A DNA stretch of 64,000 nucleotides, from the NCBI GenBank assembly GCA_016213775.1, contig JACQZR010000069.1:1-64000 (forward strand), given 5' to 3'. The notes under the pieces were generated by a model. That model was given only the letters and a program-made list of their open reading frames with translations, did no database searches and was not told the origin of the DNA. Position numbers and translations under genes: made by a program. Of this stretch, positions 1 through 8,163 are shown one piece after another. Positions within the stretch are counted from its first letter, which is position 1. Each line of letters begins with the position of its first letter. Origin of the DNA: Acidobacteriota bacterium. Lineage in GTDB: Bacteria; Acidobacteriota; Terriglobia; Bryobacterales; Bryobacteraceae.

Positions 1-324
1 GGCGTCGGGGGAAGAGGCCAGGTCGCGGGCTGGGACGAGGTGGCTTCTGTGGAAGCCGCTGCCTCGAAAATCCGTGTCGGTAGCGGAGGCGGCGAGTTCG
101 GGGTCACGGCGGAAGTGTTGACGTGCGGCGGATGGGGCTTCGAGCATTTCGGGGGTGAGCTGGTAGGCGGTCCAGACGGGAACTCTGTGGGTGTTGCTGA
201 GGCAGAGGGTGAAGGCGGAGCGGGTAGCGAGTTGTTGATCTGGGGCGTCACAGGCGGGGAGACCGAAGCGGTTGGGCTGGGCGCTGAGGGTTTGGATTGC
301 GAGGAGGAGGAGCGCGGTTACCAT
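1..324 (-). CDS. DNA/RNA non-specific endonuclease (NUC1 family), N-terminal part, cut by window edge
   Basis: The minus strand reads an open frame of 108 codons from an ATG at 324 to the left edge without a stop. It begins with a short hydrophobic signal peptide (MVTALLLLAIQTLSAQ). Residues 35-57 match the beta-strand region of NUC1 nucleases (TRSAFTLCLSN followed by VPVWTAYQLT). Residues 86-103 (FRGSGFHRSHLVPARDLA) match the active-site block. The usual DRGH signature reads HRSH here (residues 92-95), keeping the catalytic-type His95. A TAA lies two codons upstream, so this is the first possible start. The family cleaves DNA and RNA with a Mg ion, and a secreted scavenging nuclease is likely. 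The metal-binding Asn region would lie outside the window. The family call is fairly firm; activity with the altered motif is uncertain. Confidence 0.72.
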   Translation of the reverse strand, partial: MVTALLLLAIQTLSAQPNRFGLPACDAPDQQLATRSAFTLCLSNTHRVPVWTAYQLTPEMLEAPSAARQHFRRDPELAASATDTDFRGSGFHRSHLVPARDLASSPDA

Positions 325-365
325 ACATTATATAGATCGACTGTTTCAAACATTTCTATAGTATG
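322..365. repeat. AT-rich imperfect inverted repeat over the nuclease start
   Basis: Arms CATAC (322-326) plus TATAGA (331-336) face TCTATA (355-360) plus GTATG (361-365), with four extra bases in the left arm. The repeat covers the nuclease start codon and the stop of the doubtful ORF at 356. It is strikingly AT-rich against the surrounding GC-rich DNA. It could be an operator or a weak terminator; no assignment can be made from sequence alone. Confidence 0.4.
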
Positions 366-667
366 ACTGGGGCAAAAAAATCTAAAGGCGTGTTCCCGCC
401 GACGGTGGGGACAAAGGCGATTGCCGGGAGGTGGCCGCGGGCGGCGAACTGCTCAAATGGAGGTGCAATCCACGATTCGCAGGGGTACATTCTGTTGGCC
501 TTCGGGGGTGGGTACGGCTGATTGGGGAAGATGACGGCGTTGGCGGATTTTGTTTCGCCGCTAAGGGCGAGGACGATTCTGCAGATTATGCAGTGCACCG
601 CATAATCGGTGGTCGACGGTGAGTGTTGCTGAGAAGTCGCAGGGGGGAGTACCGTACCGCGAATCAT
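356..667 (-). CDS. Doubtful hypothetical protein, 103 residues
   Basis: A 103-codon minus-strand frame starts at ATG 667 and stops 31 bases before the nuclease start, in the same direction. I do not recognise the product. Its codons mostly end in C or G and its residue mix is protein-like, with several Pro-rich turns and a C-terminal PTVGGNTPLDFF stretch. That favours coding over chance. Against it, there is no clear ribosome binding site, and its 5' end would share space with the promoter of the divergent gene at 698. It has no signal peptide or membrane segment. It may be a small real gene, a decayed fragment or a shadow. It is the only candidate in the gap between the nuclease and the secreted repeat protein. 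Confidence 0.3.
   Translation of the reverse strand: MIRGTVLPPATSQQHSPSTTDYAVHCIICRIVLALSGETKSANAVIFPNQPYPPPKANRMYPCESWIAPPFEQFAARGHLPAIAFVPTVGGNTPLDFFAPVIL
584..607. repeat. Perfect 8-bp inverted repeat with 8-base loop
   Basis: GATTATGC (584-591) and GCATAATC (600-607) are exact reverse complements separated by AGTGCACC. It sits about 90 bases upstream of the secreted repeat protein start at 698 and inside the doubtful minus-strand ORF. It could be a regulator site or RNA hairpin for the downstream gene. No poly-T tract follows, so it is not a typical terminator. Confidence 0.4.
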
Positions 668-697
668 CGCGATATGATAGAGCAGCGAGAAGTGATT

Positions 698-2509
698 ATG
701 AGAACACTACCACTGCTGGCTCTATCGGTCATTTATGCTTGCGTCCCGGCCGCGGCTCAGACTCCAAGCCTGCTGCTGAGTCCGACATCTTTTACTTTCA
801 CCTATAACCCCGGTAGCTTTCTACCGGCATCGCAAAACCTCTTCGTCAGCAGCACGGGTTTCGGATTCAATTATTCCGTTTCCACAACATTCGCAAGCTG
901 GCTGAGTGTAAGCCCGGTCAACGGTTTCACGCCGGGCACGACGCTTGTGACGGTAAACCCGTTCGGGTTGCCAGTGGGCACCTATTCGGCAACCATTATC
1001 GTCAACGCCGGTTTCACCCAGGCTAATGTTCCGGTCACTCTTAATGTTGGAACCACTGGCAGCGGCGCCAATGTCACGCCCTCCAGTCTGGCTTTCAGCT
1101 ATACCACCGGGGGTGCTCCACCTGCGAGCCAGTCTGTTCAGGTGGCGGTGTTTCAAGGAAGCGCTGTGTACTCGACGGCGGCATTCACGACGACAGGCGG
1201 CACCTGGTTGTCAGTCGCACCGAATGCCGCCCTGGCACCGTCGAGTATCACCGTGAGCGTCAGCTCATCGGTGATTGCCACCCTGGCAACAGGTACGTAC
1301 AACGGCCAAGTCACCATTTTCATTGACGGAATTGATCCGATCCCGATCCCGGTAACTCTGACGGTGAGCGCCGGCGGAACCACCTCGGGCGGCCGCTTCG
1401 TACCTCTGACGCCATGTCGCGTTGCGGACACTCGCGCGGGGCAGGGCTTCGGGGGATCGTTCGGGCCTCCCTCCCTAACTGCCGGTTCCACACGGCCCTT
1501 CCCGATCCGGTTGAGTAATTGCGGCGTCCCGAGTGCTCAAGCCTACGCGCTCAACATCACAGTTGTCCCGGTGGGTCCGCTTCAATACCTGACCGCTTGG
1601 CCAACGGGCGTAGCTCAACCGAATACGTCGACGCTCAATGCATTTGAAGGCGCCATCACCTCCAACGCCGCGATTGTTCCGGCCGGCACGGATGGAGCGA
1701 TCAACATCTTTGTCACCAACCAGACGGATGTGATCATCGACATCACGGGCTACTTCATCGACTCGGCGTCGGCACTCGCTCTCTACCCTGTGAGCCCGTG
1801 CCGCATCGCGGACACGCGCAATCCCGCAGGTCCGTTCGGAGGACCGCAGCTCACGGCATCGTCGACGCGGGACTACAATGTCCCCGCGAGTTCGTGCAAC
1901 ATCTCCACGACCGCGCAGGCGTATTCGCTGAACGCGACGGTGGTGCCGCCGGGGCCACTGTCCTTCCTGACTCTTTTCCAGACGGGACAAGTCCGGCCCA
2001 ACGTATCGACGCTGAATTCGTTTGAAGGATTCATCAAGGCCAATGCAGCAATCGTGCCGGGAGGAGCGAGCGGAGCAATTAGCGCGTTCGTGACCGACCG
2101 CACGGATCTAGTGCTGGACATCAACGGTTACTTTGCACCTCCGGGCTCCCCCGGCGGGCTGCGGTTCTTTGCAGTGACGCCGTGCCGCGTGGTGGATACG
2201 CGCAACACAGGAGGCGCCATCACGGGGAACACATCGCGCGATTTCACAATTCAAAACACGTGCCAGATTCCGACGACCGCAGCCGCTTACTCGCTGAATG
2301 TGACTGTTGTTCCGAGCAGCGCTCTGAGCTTCCTGACTCTGTGGCCGGCCGGTTCTTCCCGACCGTTGGTTTCCACGCTCAACAGCTTCCAGGGCAGAAC
2401 TCTCGCCAACGCGGCGATCGTTCCATCAGGCGCATCGGGTTCAGTGAGTGTCTACGCGAGCGATACGACGCACGTGATTCTGGACATCAACGGATACTTC
2501 GCTCCGTAA
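698..2509 (+). CDS. Secreted protein with two Ig-like (BACON-type) units and three 125-residue C-terminal repeats
   Basis: The frame is open from 623, but the start at 698 gives a clean signal peptide (MRTLPLLALSVIYAC, then a cleavage site near AAAQ-T), so 698 is chosen. The mature protein of about 580 residues has two parts. Residues about 25-120 and 124-225 are two Ig-like units containing W-L-S-V-(S/A)-P motifs, as in BACON domains. Residues about 233-603 hold three tandem repeats, each opening with a T/S-P-C-R-(V/I)-(A/V)-D-T-R motif and closing with a D-I-(T/N)-G-Y-F motif. The two repeated Cys per unit suggest disulfides. No catalytic motif is visible, so surface adhesion or cell-envelope structure is a guess. 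Unlike its right-hand neighbours, its coding strand is C-rich. It ends seven bases before the convergent ackA. Confidence 0.75.
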   Translation: MRTLPLLALSVIYACVPAAAQTPSLLLSPTSFTFTYNPGSFLPASQNLFVSSTGFGFNYSVSTTFASWLSVSPVNGFTPGTTLVTVNPFGLPVGTYSATIIVNAGFTQANVPVTLNVGTTGSGANVTPSSLAFSYTTGGAPPASQSVQVAVFQGSAVYSTAAFTTTGGTWLSVAPNAALAPSSITVSVSSSVIATLATGTYNGQVTIFIDGIDPIPIPVTLTVSAGGTTSGGRFVPLTPCRVADTRAGQGFGGSFGPPSLTAGSTRPFPIRLSNCGVPSAQAYALNITVVPVGPLQYLTAWPTGVAQPNTSTLNAFEGAITSNAAIVPAGTDGAINIFVTNQTDVIIDITGYFIDSASALALYPVSPCRIADTRNPAGPFGGPQLTASSTRDYNVPASSCNISTTAQAYSLNATVVPPGPLSFLTLFQTGQVRPNVSTLNSFEGFIKANAAIVPGGASGAISAFVTDRTDLVLDINGYFAPPGSPGGLRFFAVTPCRVVDTRNTGGAITGNTSRDFTIQNTCQIPTTAAAYSLNVTVVPSSALSFLTLWPAGSSRPLVSTLNSFQGRTLANAAIVPSGASGSVSVYASDTTHVILDINGYFAP

Positions 2510-2516
2510 TTACTGC

Positions 2517-3761
2517 TTATGGCAGCGGCAGGCCGAGGATACAACGGAGCGTGTCTCGTGCGATGAGGAGTTCTTCGTTGGTGGGGATGACCCAGGACGG
2601 GATGCGCGACTGATCGGTGGTGAGGCAGGCTTCAATGCCCACTTTGCCGGCGTTGCGCGCGGGATCGAGGTCTACTCCGAGGCCGGTCAGTCCGGTGAGA
2701 ATGCGTTCCCGGACAGGGGCGGAGTTTTCGCCGATACCACCACCGAAGAGGATCCCATCGCAACCGTTCATGGCGGCAATGTACGCTCCGATGTATTTGC
2801 GGACGCGATAGCAGAACATGTCGATGGCGAGTTTGGCGCGGTCGTTGCCCTTGGATTCCTCTTCGAGAAGAATGCGCATGTCGGACGAGATGCCCGAGAC
2901 ACCATAGAGACCGCTCATCCGGTTAAGGAACGTTTCCAGGGCTTGGGCATCGAACTCTTCGTGCCAGATGACGTGCATAACGGCCATGGGATCGACGTCG
3001 CCGCAGCGGGTTCCCATGAGGAGTCCTTCGACGGGAGTGAAGCCCATTGAGGTGTCGATGGAATCGCCGTGATCGATGGCGCAGATGGAGCAGCCGTTGC
3101 CGAGGTGGCAGGTGATGAGTTTGTAATCGTCGCGGCGCTTGCCGTGGAGTTGGGCGTAGCGGTAGGAGATGTAGCGGTGGGATGTGCCGTGGAAGCCGTA
3201 GCGGCGGATGCGGTAGCGCTCATAGTAGAGGTAGGGCAAGCCGTAGATGTAAGCGTGCTTGGGCATGGAGGAATGGAAAGAAGTATCGAAGACGGCGGTG
3301 TGCTGGGCATGGGGGAGTTTCGCCTTGGCTGCGTAATATCCCCGAAGATTGTGGGGATTATGGAGCGGGGCGAGGTCGATGTTGTCTTCGATGTCGTCGA
3401 CGACTTCAGGGGTCATGAGGGTGGAGGCGGTGAAGCGCTCGCCGCCATGGACGATGCGGTGGCCGATGCCGGTGATGCTTTCGGGGCTGGATAATTCATC
3501 GCCGAGGTACTGCATGTAGGCGTCGAGGATTGCCTGGACAGCCTCTTCAGCCTTATAGATAGGCTTGGAGATTTTGACTTTTTTGTGTGCGGGGAGCTTG
3601 CCTGGCGCCTCGACGTTGACGACGGAGTAGGGGGTCCCCATGCGATCGATGGTGACTTTGGCGAGGAGGCGATCGGAATTGGAAGCGATGAGTTCGGGGC
3701 TGGTTTCGATGAGCTGGCTTTTGGCGGACGAGCTTCCAAAATTCAAGACAAGGATAATCAT
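2517..3761 (-). CDS. ackA: Acetate kinase
   Basis: The 414-residue product matches acetate kinase over its full length. Motifs include the N-terminal phosphate-binding LNFGSSSAKSQ, the RIVHGGERF segment, the catalytic-region VFDTSFHSSM, the YGFHGTSHRY motif, LITCHLGNGCSICAI, and the late GGIGENS loop. The enzyme interconverts acetate plus ATP with acetyl phosphate plus ADP in the cytosol. No phosphotransacetylase gene is adjacent, so the pathway partner must lie elsewhere. The window also encodes AMP-forming acetyl-CoA synthetase at 20179, giving two acetate-activation routes. The start has only a weak Shine-Dalgarno. It is transcribed toward the secreted repeat protein and lies 42 bases downstream of the Gfo/Idh/MocA gene, with which it may be co-transcribed. 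Confidence 0.95.
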   Translation of the reverse strand: MIILVLNFGSSSAKSQLIETSPELIASNSDRLLAKVTIDRMGTPYSVVNVEAPGKLPAHKKVKISKPIYKAEEAVQAILDAYMQYLGDELSSPESITGIGHRIVHGGERFTASTLMTPEVVDDIEDNIDLAPLHNPHNLRGYYAAKAKLPHAQHTAVFDTSFHSSMPKHAYIYGLPYLYYERYRIRRYGFHGTSHRYISYRYAQLHGKRRDDYKLITCHLGNGCSICAIDHGDSIDTSMGFTPVEGLLMGTRCGDVDPMAVMHVIWHEEFDAQALETFLNRMSGLYGVSGISSDMRILLEEESKGNDRAKLAIDMFCYRVRKYIGAYIAAMNGCDGILFGGGIGENSAPVRERILTGLTGLGVDLDPARNAGKVGIEACLTTDQSRIPSWVIPTNEELLIARDTLRCILGLPLP

Positions 3762-3803
3762 GGTGGTGAAAGTAGCACGGCAAGGGCCAAAGTTGCGGCG
3801 AAG

Positions 3804-4985
3804 CTAGGCGCTCCAAGGGGCTACCGCACCGGTGCGGAGGGCCTGGTTGGCGAGGTGGGCGGCGGAGGCGGAGTTGACTCCGGCTTGCGCGGGGGCGACT
3901 GGTTGTTTGCGAGTGCGCACGGCTTCGATCCAGTTCCGGAGGTGGAGGAGTTCGGCGTTTGGGTTGTTGTAGAAGTCGGCTCCGCGTGCGCCTTCGCCGA
4001 GTATCCATTCTTCGTAGGGGAATTTCTTCGTTCGTTCGGGGTGGAGCTCGTAGCGTCCGCGATCCAGGTAGAGGGTGCCGTCGGTGCCCATGAGCTCGAT
4101 CATGGCGGCGTTGCGGGCGTTGCTGAATGTGCCTTCGAAATAGACCTGGAGCTCGGCTTGCGGATAGCGCAGGAGGGTTTGGACGGTATCGGGCGTCTCC
4201 CAGATGCCTTTGGCGGAGAACCAGTCGCCGATGCTGGTGGCCATGGCGGGATGGTCGAGCCCGCAGATCCAGTGGACGATGTCGATCTGGTGAACCATGA
4301 GGTCAGTAAAAAGGCCGCCGCCGAATTCCCAGAACCAGCGCCACTGGCGGAAACGGTAGGAGTCGAACGGCTGGTTGCGAGCGGGGCCGAGCCAGGAGTT
4401 CCAGTTCACGGATTTGGGATCGATGTTGTAGGTCTGGGCGGCGCGAGGGGCGTTGCGGTTCCAGGTGATGTGGGCTTTGTAGACTTTGCCGATTTTGCCG
4501 GAGAGGACGAACTCGCGGCCCTTCTGCATGTGCGGCATGCTGCGCTGCTGCGTGCCGACCTGAATGATACGACCGGTTTTGCGCTGGGCTTCGAGGACGG
4601 CTGCGCCTTCGGTGAGGTTGTGGGTGAGCGGCTTCTCGACGTATACGTCTTTGCCGGCGTGGCAGGCGGCGACGGTGAGGGGAACGTGTTGATGGTCGGG
4701 CGCGGCGATGAGGACGACGTCAACATCTTTGCGGGCGAGGAGGTCGCGGTAGTCGGGTGTGGCGAAGGCGTTGGGACCGGCGATCTGGCGGGCTTTGGCT
4801 AGGGCGTCCTGCCACACGTCGCAGACGGCGGTAATGCGGGCGCTGCCGATGGCTTCGATGTTGCGCATGAGGGCCTGGGAGCGTCCGCCGGTTCCGATGC
4901 AGCCGATGCCGATGGTTTCGTTTGCGCCCAGGATGCGGGATGCGGAAAGAGCGGTGAGGATGGCGTGACGGCGGGTGGTGGGCAT
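3804..4985 (-). CDS. Gfo/Idh/MocA-family oxidoreductase, exported by a Tat-like signal
   Basis: The 393-residue protein starts with a twin-arginine-like leader (TTRRHAILTALSASRILGA). A Rossmann fold follows (IGCIGTGGRSQ, then AVCDVWQDA). The family motif YVEKPLTHN carries the conserved EKP lysine. Residues from about 160 on form the substrate-binding alpha/beta domain, with a WRWFWEFGGGLFTDLMVHQID segment typical of exported members in Acidobacteria and Planctomycetes. These enzymes oxidise or reduce sugars and cyclitols with NAD(P) and often work beside DUF1080 proteins on 3-keto-sugars. One such gene lies at 14664, but the functional link is inference. The start lies 97 bases from the divergent NHL gene. 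The exact substrate cannot be told from sequence. Confidence 0.88.
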   Translation of the reverse strand: MPTTRRHAILTALSASRILGANETIGIGCIGTGGRSQALMRNIEAIGSARITAVCDVWQDALAKARQIAGPNAFATPDYRDLLARKDVDVVLIAAPDHQHVPLTVAACHAGKDVYVEKPLTHNLTEGAAVLEAQRKTGRIIQVGTQQRSMPHMQKGREFVLSGKIGKVYKAHITWNRNAPRAAQTYNIDPKSVNWNSWLGPARNQPFDSYRFRQWRWFWEFGGGLFTDLMVHQIDIVHWICGLDHPAMATSIGDWFSAKGIWETPDTVQTLLRYPQAELQVYFEGTFSNARNAAMIELMGTDGTLYLDRGRYELHPERTKKFPYEEWILGEGARGADFYNNPNAELLHLRNWIEAVRTRKQPVAPAQAGVNSASAAHLANQALRTGAVAPWSA

Positions 4986-5082
4986 AGCGATATTCTACAG
5001 GGCCGCGGAACGGGTGGGGCTGGAGCAAAAAAAAACATTGGCTCTATGCGGGAATGCGAGTAAGATGGAGTTTAATTCACTT

Positions 5083-8000
5083 ATGAAACATCATAATTTG
5101 GCGGTTGCCGCATTATTGTTGAGTTTTCCAATAGCCTCGCAGGGCCAAGTGGGCGGAACTTATTACTCGATCCAAACGCTTGCGGGAACGTACGACATCG
5201 GAGACGAAGGGCCGGCGACTTCGGCGCTGCTTTTTACACCATTGGCGGCAGCTTTTGACAGGGCCGGGAACATGTATGTAGCCGACCGGAGAAACTTCCG
5301 GATCCGGAGAATAACTCCGCAAGGCACGATTACGACAATAGTAGCTGGCTTAGCCGCCCGGGATATAGCCGTGGATTCCACGGGAAGCACGATTTACGCG
5401 CTTACCGGGACGAACGTCTACAAGATCACGTCGCGGGGCGTGGTGAGCAACTATGTAGGAAACGGAAGAGCGGCGTTCGGCGGGGATGGGGGACAGGCAA
5501 CGACCGCGTCGATTGATGCGACGGCGATCGCATTGGATGAGCGGGGGCAGCTCTTTATTGCGGACTTTTACAATAGCCGCGTGCGGAAGGTGGCTGCGGA
5601 CGGAACGATCAGCACGATTGCCGGCAACGGTACTTTTGCATTTGCGGGGGACGGCGGACCGGCGGTGCAGGCACGGTTGTACGGTCCGGATGGTGTGGCG
5701 GTGGACCGGACGGGCAACGTATTTGTCAGCGACAGCTACAATCACCGGATCCGGAAGATTTCGCCGGATGGAGTGATTACGACGATAGCGGGGAATGGGG
5801 GCGCGGGGTCGACCGGGAACGGCAACCCGGCAACATCAGCAGCGATTCTCTACCCATCGCATTTGGTGCTGGATTCGAACGGGAACCTATATTTCGCGGG
5901 CTACGATACGCGGATTCGCAAGGTAACCGCGGCGGGGATCATGCAGGCATTCGCCGGGAGCGGTAGTTACGGATTCGCGGGGGATGGAGGGCCTGCGGTG
6001 CAAGCCGCGTTTGGGGATTACTATTCGAACATCGGGGTGGCGGTGGATGGGCAAAACAACGTGTATGTGATGGACGTGGATAACGACAGGATTCGCAAGG
6101 TGGACGCGAGCGGGGTCATCAACACGGTGGCGGGGGCGAGCCATTTCCGCGGGGAAAATGCAGCGGGGAGTTCGGCACTAATGAAGTTCCCTACGGGCAT
6201 TATGGCGGATCGTGGTGGGACGGTGTATTTCACGGATACGGAAAACATGAGGATCCGGGCGATTTCGCCGCAAGGGATTGTGACGACGTTCCTGGGGAAC
6301 GGACTACCGGTGTCGACCGACGGTCCGCTGGCTGGCGCGCGGACCTTCTTCCCGTCCGGGCTGACGCAGGACGGCGGGGGGAACTTCTATTTCGGCGAAG
6401 GGGCACGGGTGCGGCGCATCAGCGCGGCGGGTGTTGTTTCGACTGTGGCAGGTACGGGCACTTCGGGGTTTTCCGGCGATGGAAGCCCGGGGAATGTGGC
6501 GCGAGTGAGCCGGCCGTACAACGTGGTGGTGGACGCGAACAACAACGTATATTTCGCGGACACGGGGAATCATCGAGTGCGGAAGATCGCGGCGGATGGA
6601 ACGATCACAACGGTGGCGGGGAATGGAACCGCGGGCTTTGCGGGGGATGGCGGTCCGGCTACGCAGGCGCGGCTGTCGAATCCACGGGGAGTGGCGCTGG
6701 ACCGGAACGGGAACCTGTATATAGCCGATTCGAGCAACCAACGGATTCGGCGCGTGGATGGCAACGGTACGATTTCGACGGTGGCGGGAAACGGGAGTTG
6801 CTGTTCGAGCGGGGACAACGGGCCGGCGACAGGGGCGCGGCTGGGCACGCCGTATGCGGTGGCGTTCGATGCAACGGGGAACCTGTACATTGCGGACTGG
6901 CTGGGAAATCAGATACGGCGCGTGGGTACGAACGGCGTGATCATGACGGTTGCGGGCACAGGAGAACCGGACTTTTCCGGAGACGGTGGATCGGCGCTGG
7001 TGGCTGCGATGAACGGGCCGTCGAGTATGTTTATCGACGCGGCAGGGGCGATCTACTTCTGTGATCAGTACAACCATCGGATCCGCAAATTGACGCCGCT
7101 GGTGCCGTCAGTGCTGTCGATTGCCAGTGGAGATCAGCAATCGGCTCCGGTGGGGACGGTGGTGCCGAAGCCGCTGGTGGTGAAGGTGACGTCCACGAAC
7201 GGCGCGGGGGTGCCGGGCGTGCAGGTCACGTTTACGATCACCGGAGGGTCGGGAACATTATCGACAAGTAATGTTGTGACGGGGGTGGATGGAACAGCAG
7301 CGGTGACGTTGACGCTGGGGACAACGGTGGGTGATGTGACGGTGCGGGCGGTAGCGAGCGGGCTGCAGCAGGTTACGTTCACGATTTCGGCGGCGAATGC
7401 CAGCGCCGATGCAAAGCCAGTGATTGACGAGGGCGGCGTTGTGAGCGGAGGGCTGAGCACGCCTCCGCTGCGGACGATTGCTCCGGGGTCGCGGGTGGTG
7501 ATTCAGGGGTCGGGGTTCGCGGCGGCGGAAGTGAACATCACACGTACCGCGGACGATCCGCTGACGGAGAATCTGCAAGGTACGTGTGTGCGGATTGGCG
7601 GACAGCGGGCGTTGATCTATTTGCTGACGCCGACGAGGATTGGGGCGGTGGCTCCGGATGCGGGGACGGGCGATCATGCGGTTCAGGTGAGCACTGGTTG
7701 CGACACGGCGAATGAACTGGCAAGCAACGAAGTGACGGTGGCGATGCAGCAGTACAGCCCCGAGTTCTTCTACGCCGGACCGGAGCAGGGCGGGAAACGA
7801 CCGGTGCTGATGACCAATAACGAAGGCGTGGCGAAGGCGGCGGCGCTGGCTGGAGATACTGTGAATCTATCTATGACAGGGTTGAGTACGCTTGCGGAGG
7901 CGCCTGTGGTGACGCTGGGGCAGAATCCGTTGCCGGCGGAATCGGTGACTGCGACGCCGGGGTTCGCCGGCGCGTACGCGGTGCAGATCAAGATACCGGA

Positions 8001-8106
8001 CGATCAGGCGGCGGGCGATATCGCCATCAGCGTCACGATCGGCGGGGTCTCGACCGCGGAGGGGGTTGTGTTGCCGGTGAAGCTTCCCGCACGTTCGGCG
8101 GAGTGA
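5083..8106 (+). CDS. Secreted NHL-repeat beta-propeller with Big-1 and Solibacter C-terminal domains
   Basis: The frame is open from 4975, but ATG 5083 gives a textbook signal peptide (MKHHNLAVAALLLSFPIA) with GGAG 12 bases upstream; ATG 5065 is the alternative. The 1007-residue product begins with about eleven NHL-type repeats of roughly 55 residues. Each carries VAVD-x-x-GN-(V/L)-Y-(V/I)-AD, a HRIRK-like strand, and a glycine-rich GNGTAGFAGDGGPAT-like turn. Residues about 677-770 form a Big-1-like Ig domain. From about 785 on, IAPGSRVVIQGSGFA and RALIYLLTPTRIGAVAPD match the C-terminal domain known from Solibacter secreted proteins (TIGR03437 type). An extracellular binding or scaffold role is likely; no catalytic residues are recognisable. 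The kinase gene follows after 57 bases. Confidence 0.85.
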   Translation: MKHHNLAVAALLLSFPIASQGQVGGTYYSIQTLAGTYDIGDEGPATSALLFTPLAAAFDRAGNMYVADRRNFRIRRITPQGTITTIVAGLAARDIAVDSTGSTIYALTGTNVYKITSRGVVSNYVGNGRAAFGGDGGQATTASIDATAIALDERGQLFIADFYNSRVRKVAADGTISTIAGNGTFAFAGDGGPAVQARLYGPDGVAVDRTGNVFVSDSYNHRIRKISPDGVITTIAGNGGAGSTGNGNPATSAAILYPSHLVLDSNGNLYFAGYDTRIRKVTAAGIMQAFAGSGSYGFAGDGGPAVQAAFGDYYSNIGVAVDGQNNVYVMDVDNDRIRKVDASGVINTVAGASHFRGENAAGSSALMKFPTGIMADRGGTVYFTDTENMRIRAISPQGIVTTFLGNGLPVSTDGPLAGARTFFPSGLTQDGGGNFYFGEGARVRRISAAGVVSTVAGTGTSGFSGDGSPGNVARVSRPYNVVVDANNNVYFADTGNHRVRKIAADGTITTVAGNGTAGFAGDGGPATQARLSNPRGVALDRNGNLYIADSSNQRIRRVDGNGTISTVAGNGSCCSSGDNGPATGARLGTPYAVAFDATGNLYIADWLGNQIRRVGTNGVIMTVAGTGEPDFSGDGGSALVAAMNGPSSMFIDAAGAIYFCDQYNHRIRKLTPLVPSVLSIASGDQQSAPVGTVVPKPLVVKVTSTNGAGVPGVQVTFTITGGSGTLSTSNVVTGVDGTAAVTLTLGTTVGDVTVRAVASGLQQVTFTISAANASADAKPVIDEGGVVSGGLSTPPLRTIAPGSRVVIQGSGFAAAEVNITRTADDPLTENLQGTCVRIGGQRALIYLLTPTRIGAVAPDAGTGDHAVQVSTGCDTANELASNEVTVAMQQYSPEFFYAGPEQGGKRPVLMTNNEGVAKAAALAGDTVNLSMTGLSTLAEAPVVTLGQNPLPAESVTATPGFAGAYAVQIKIPDDQAAGDIAISVTIGGVSTAEGVVLPVKLPARSAE

Positions 8107-8163
8107 ATTGAAGGCAGACGGGGTGGCTTGCGTGCGTTACTATGAAACACAGTTTCCAAACGC

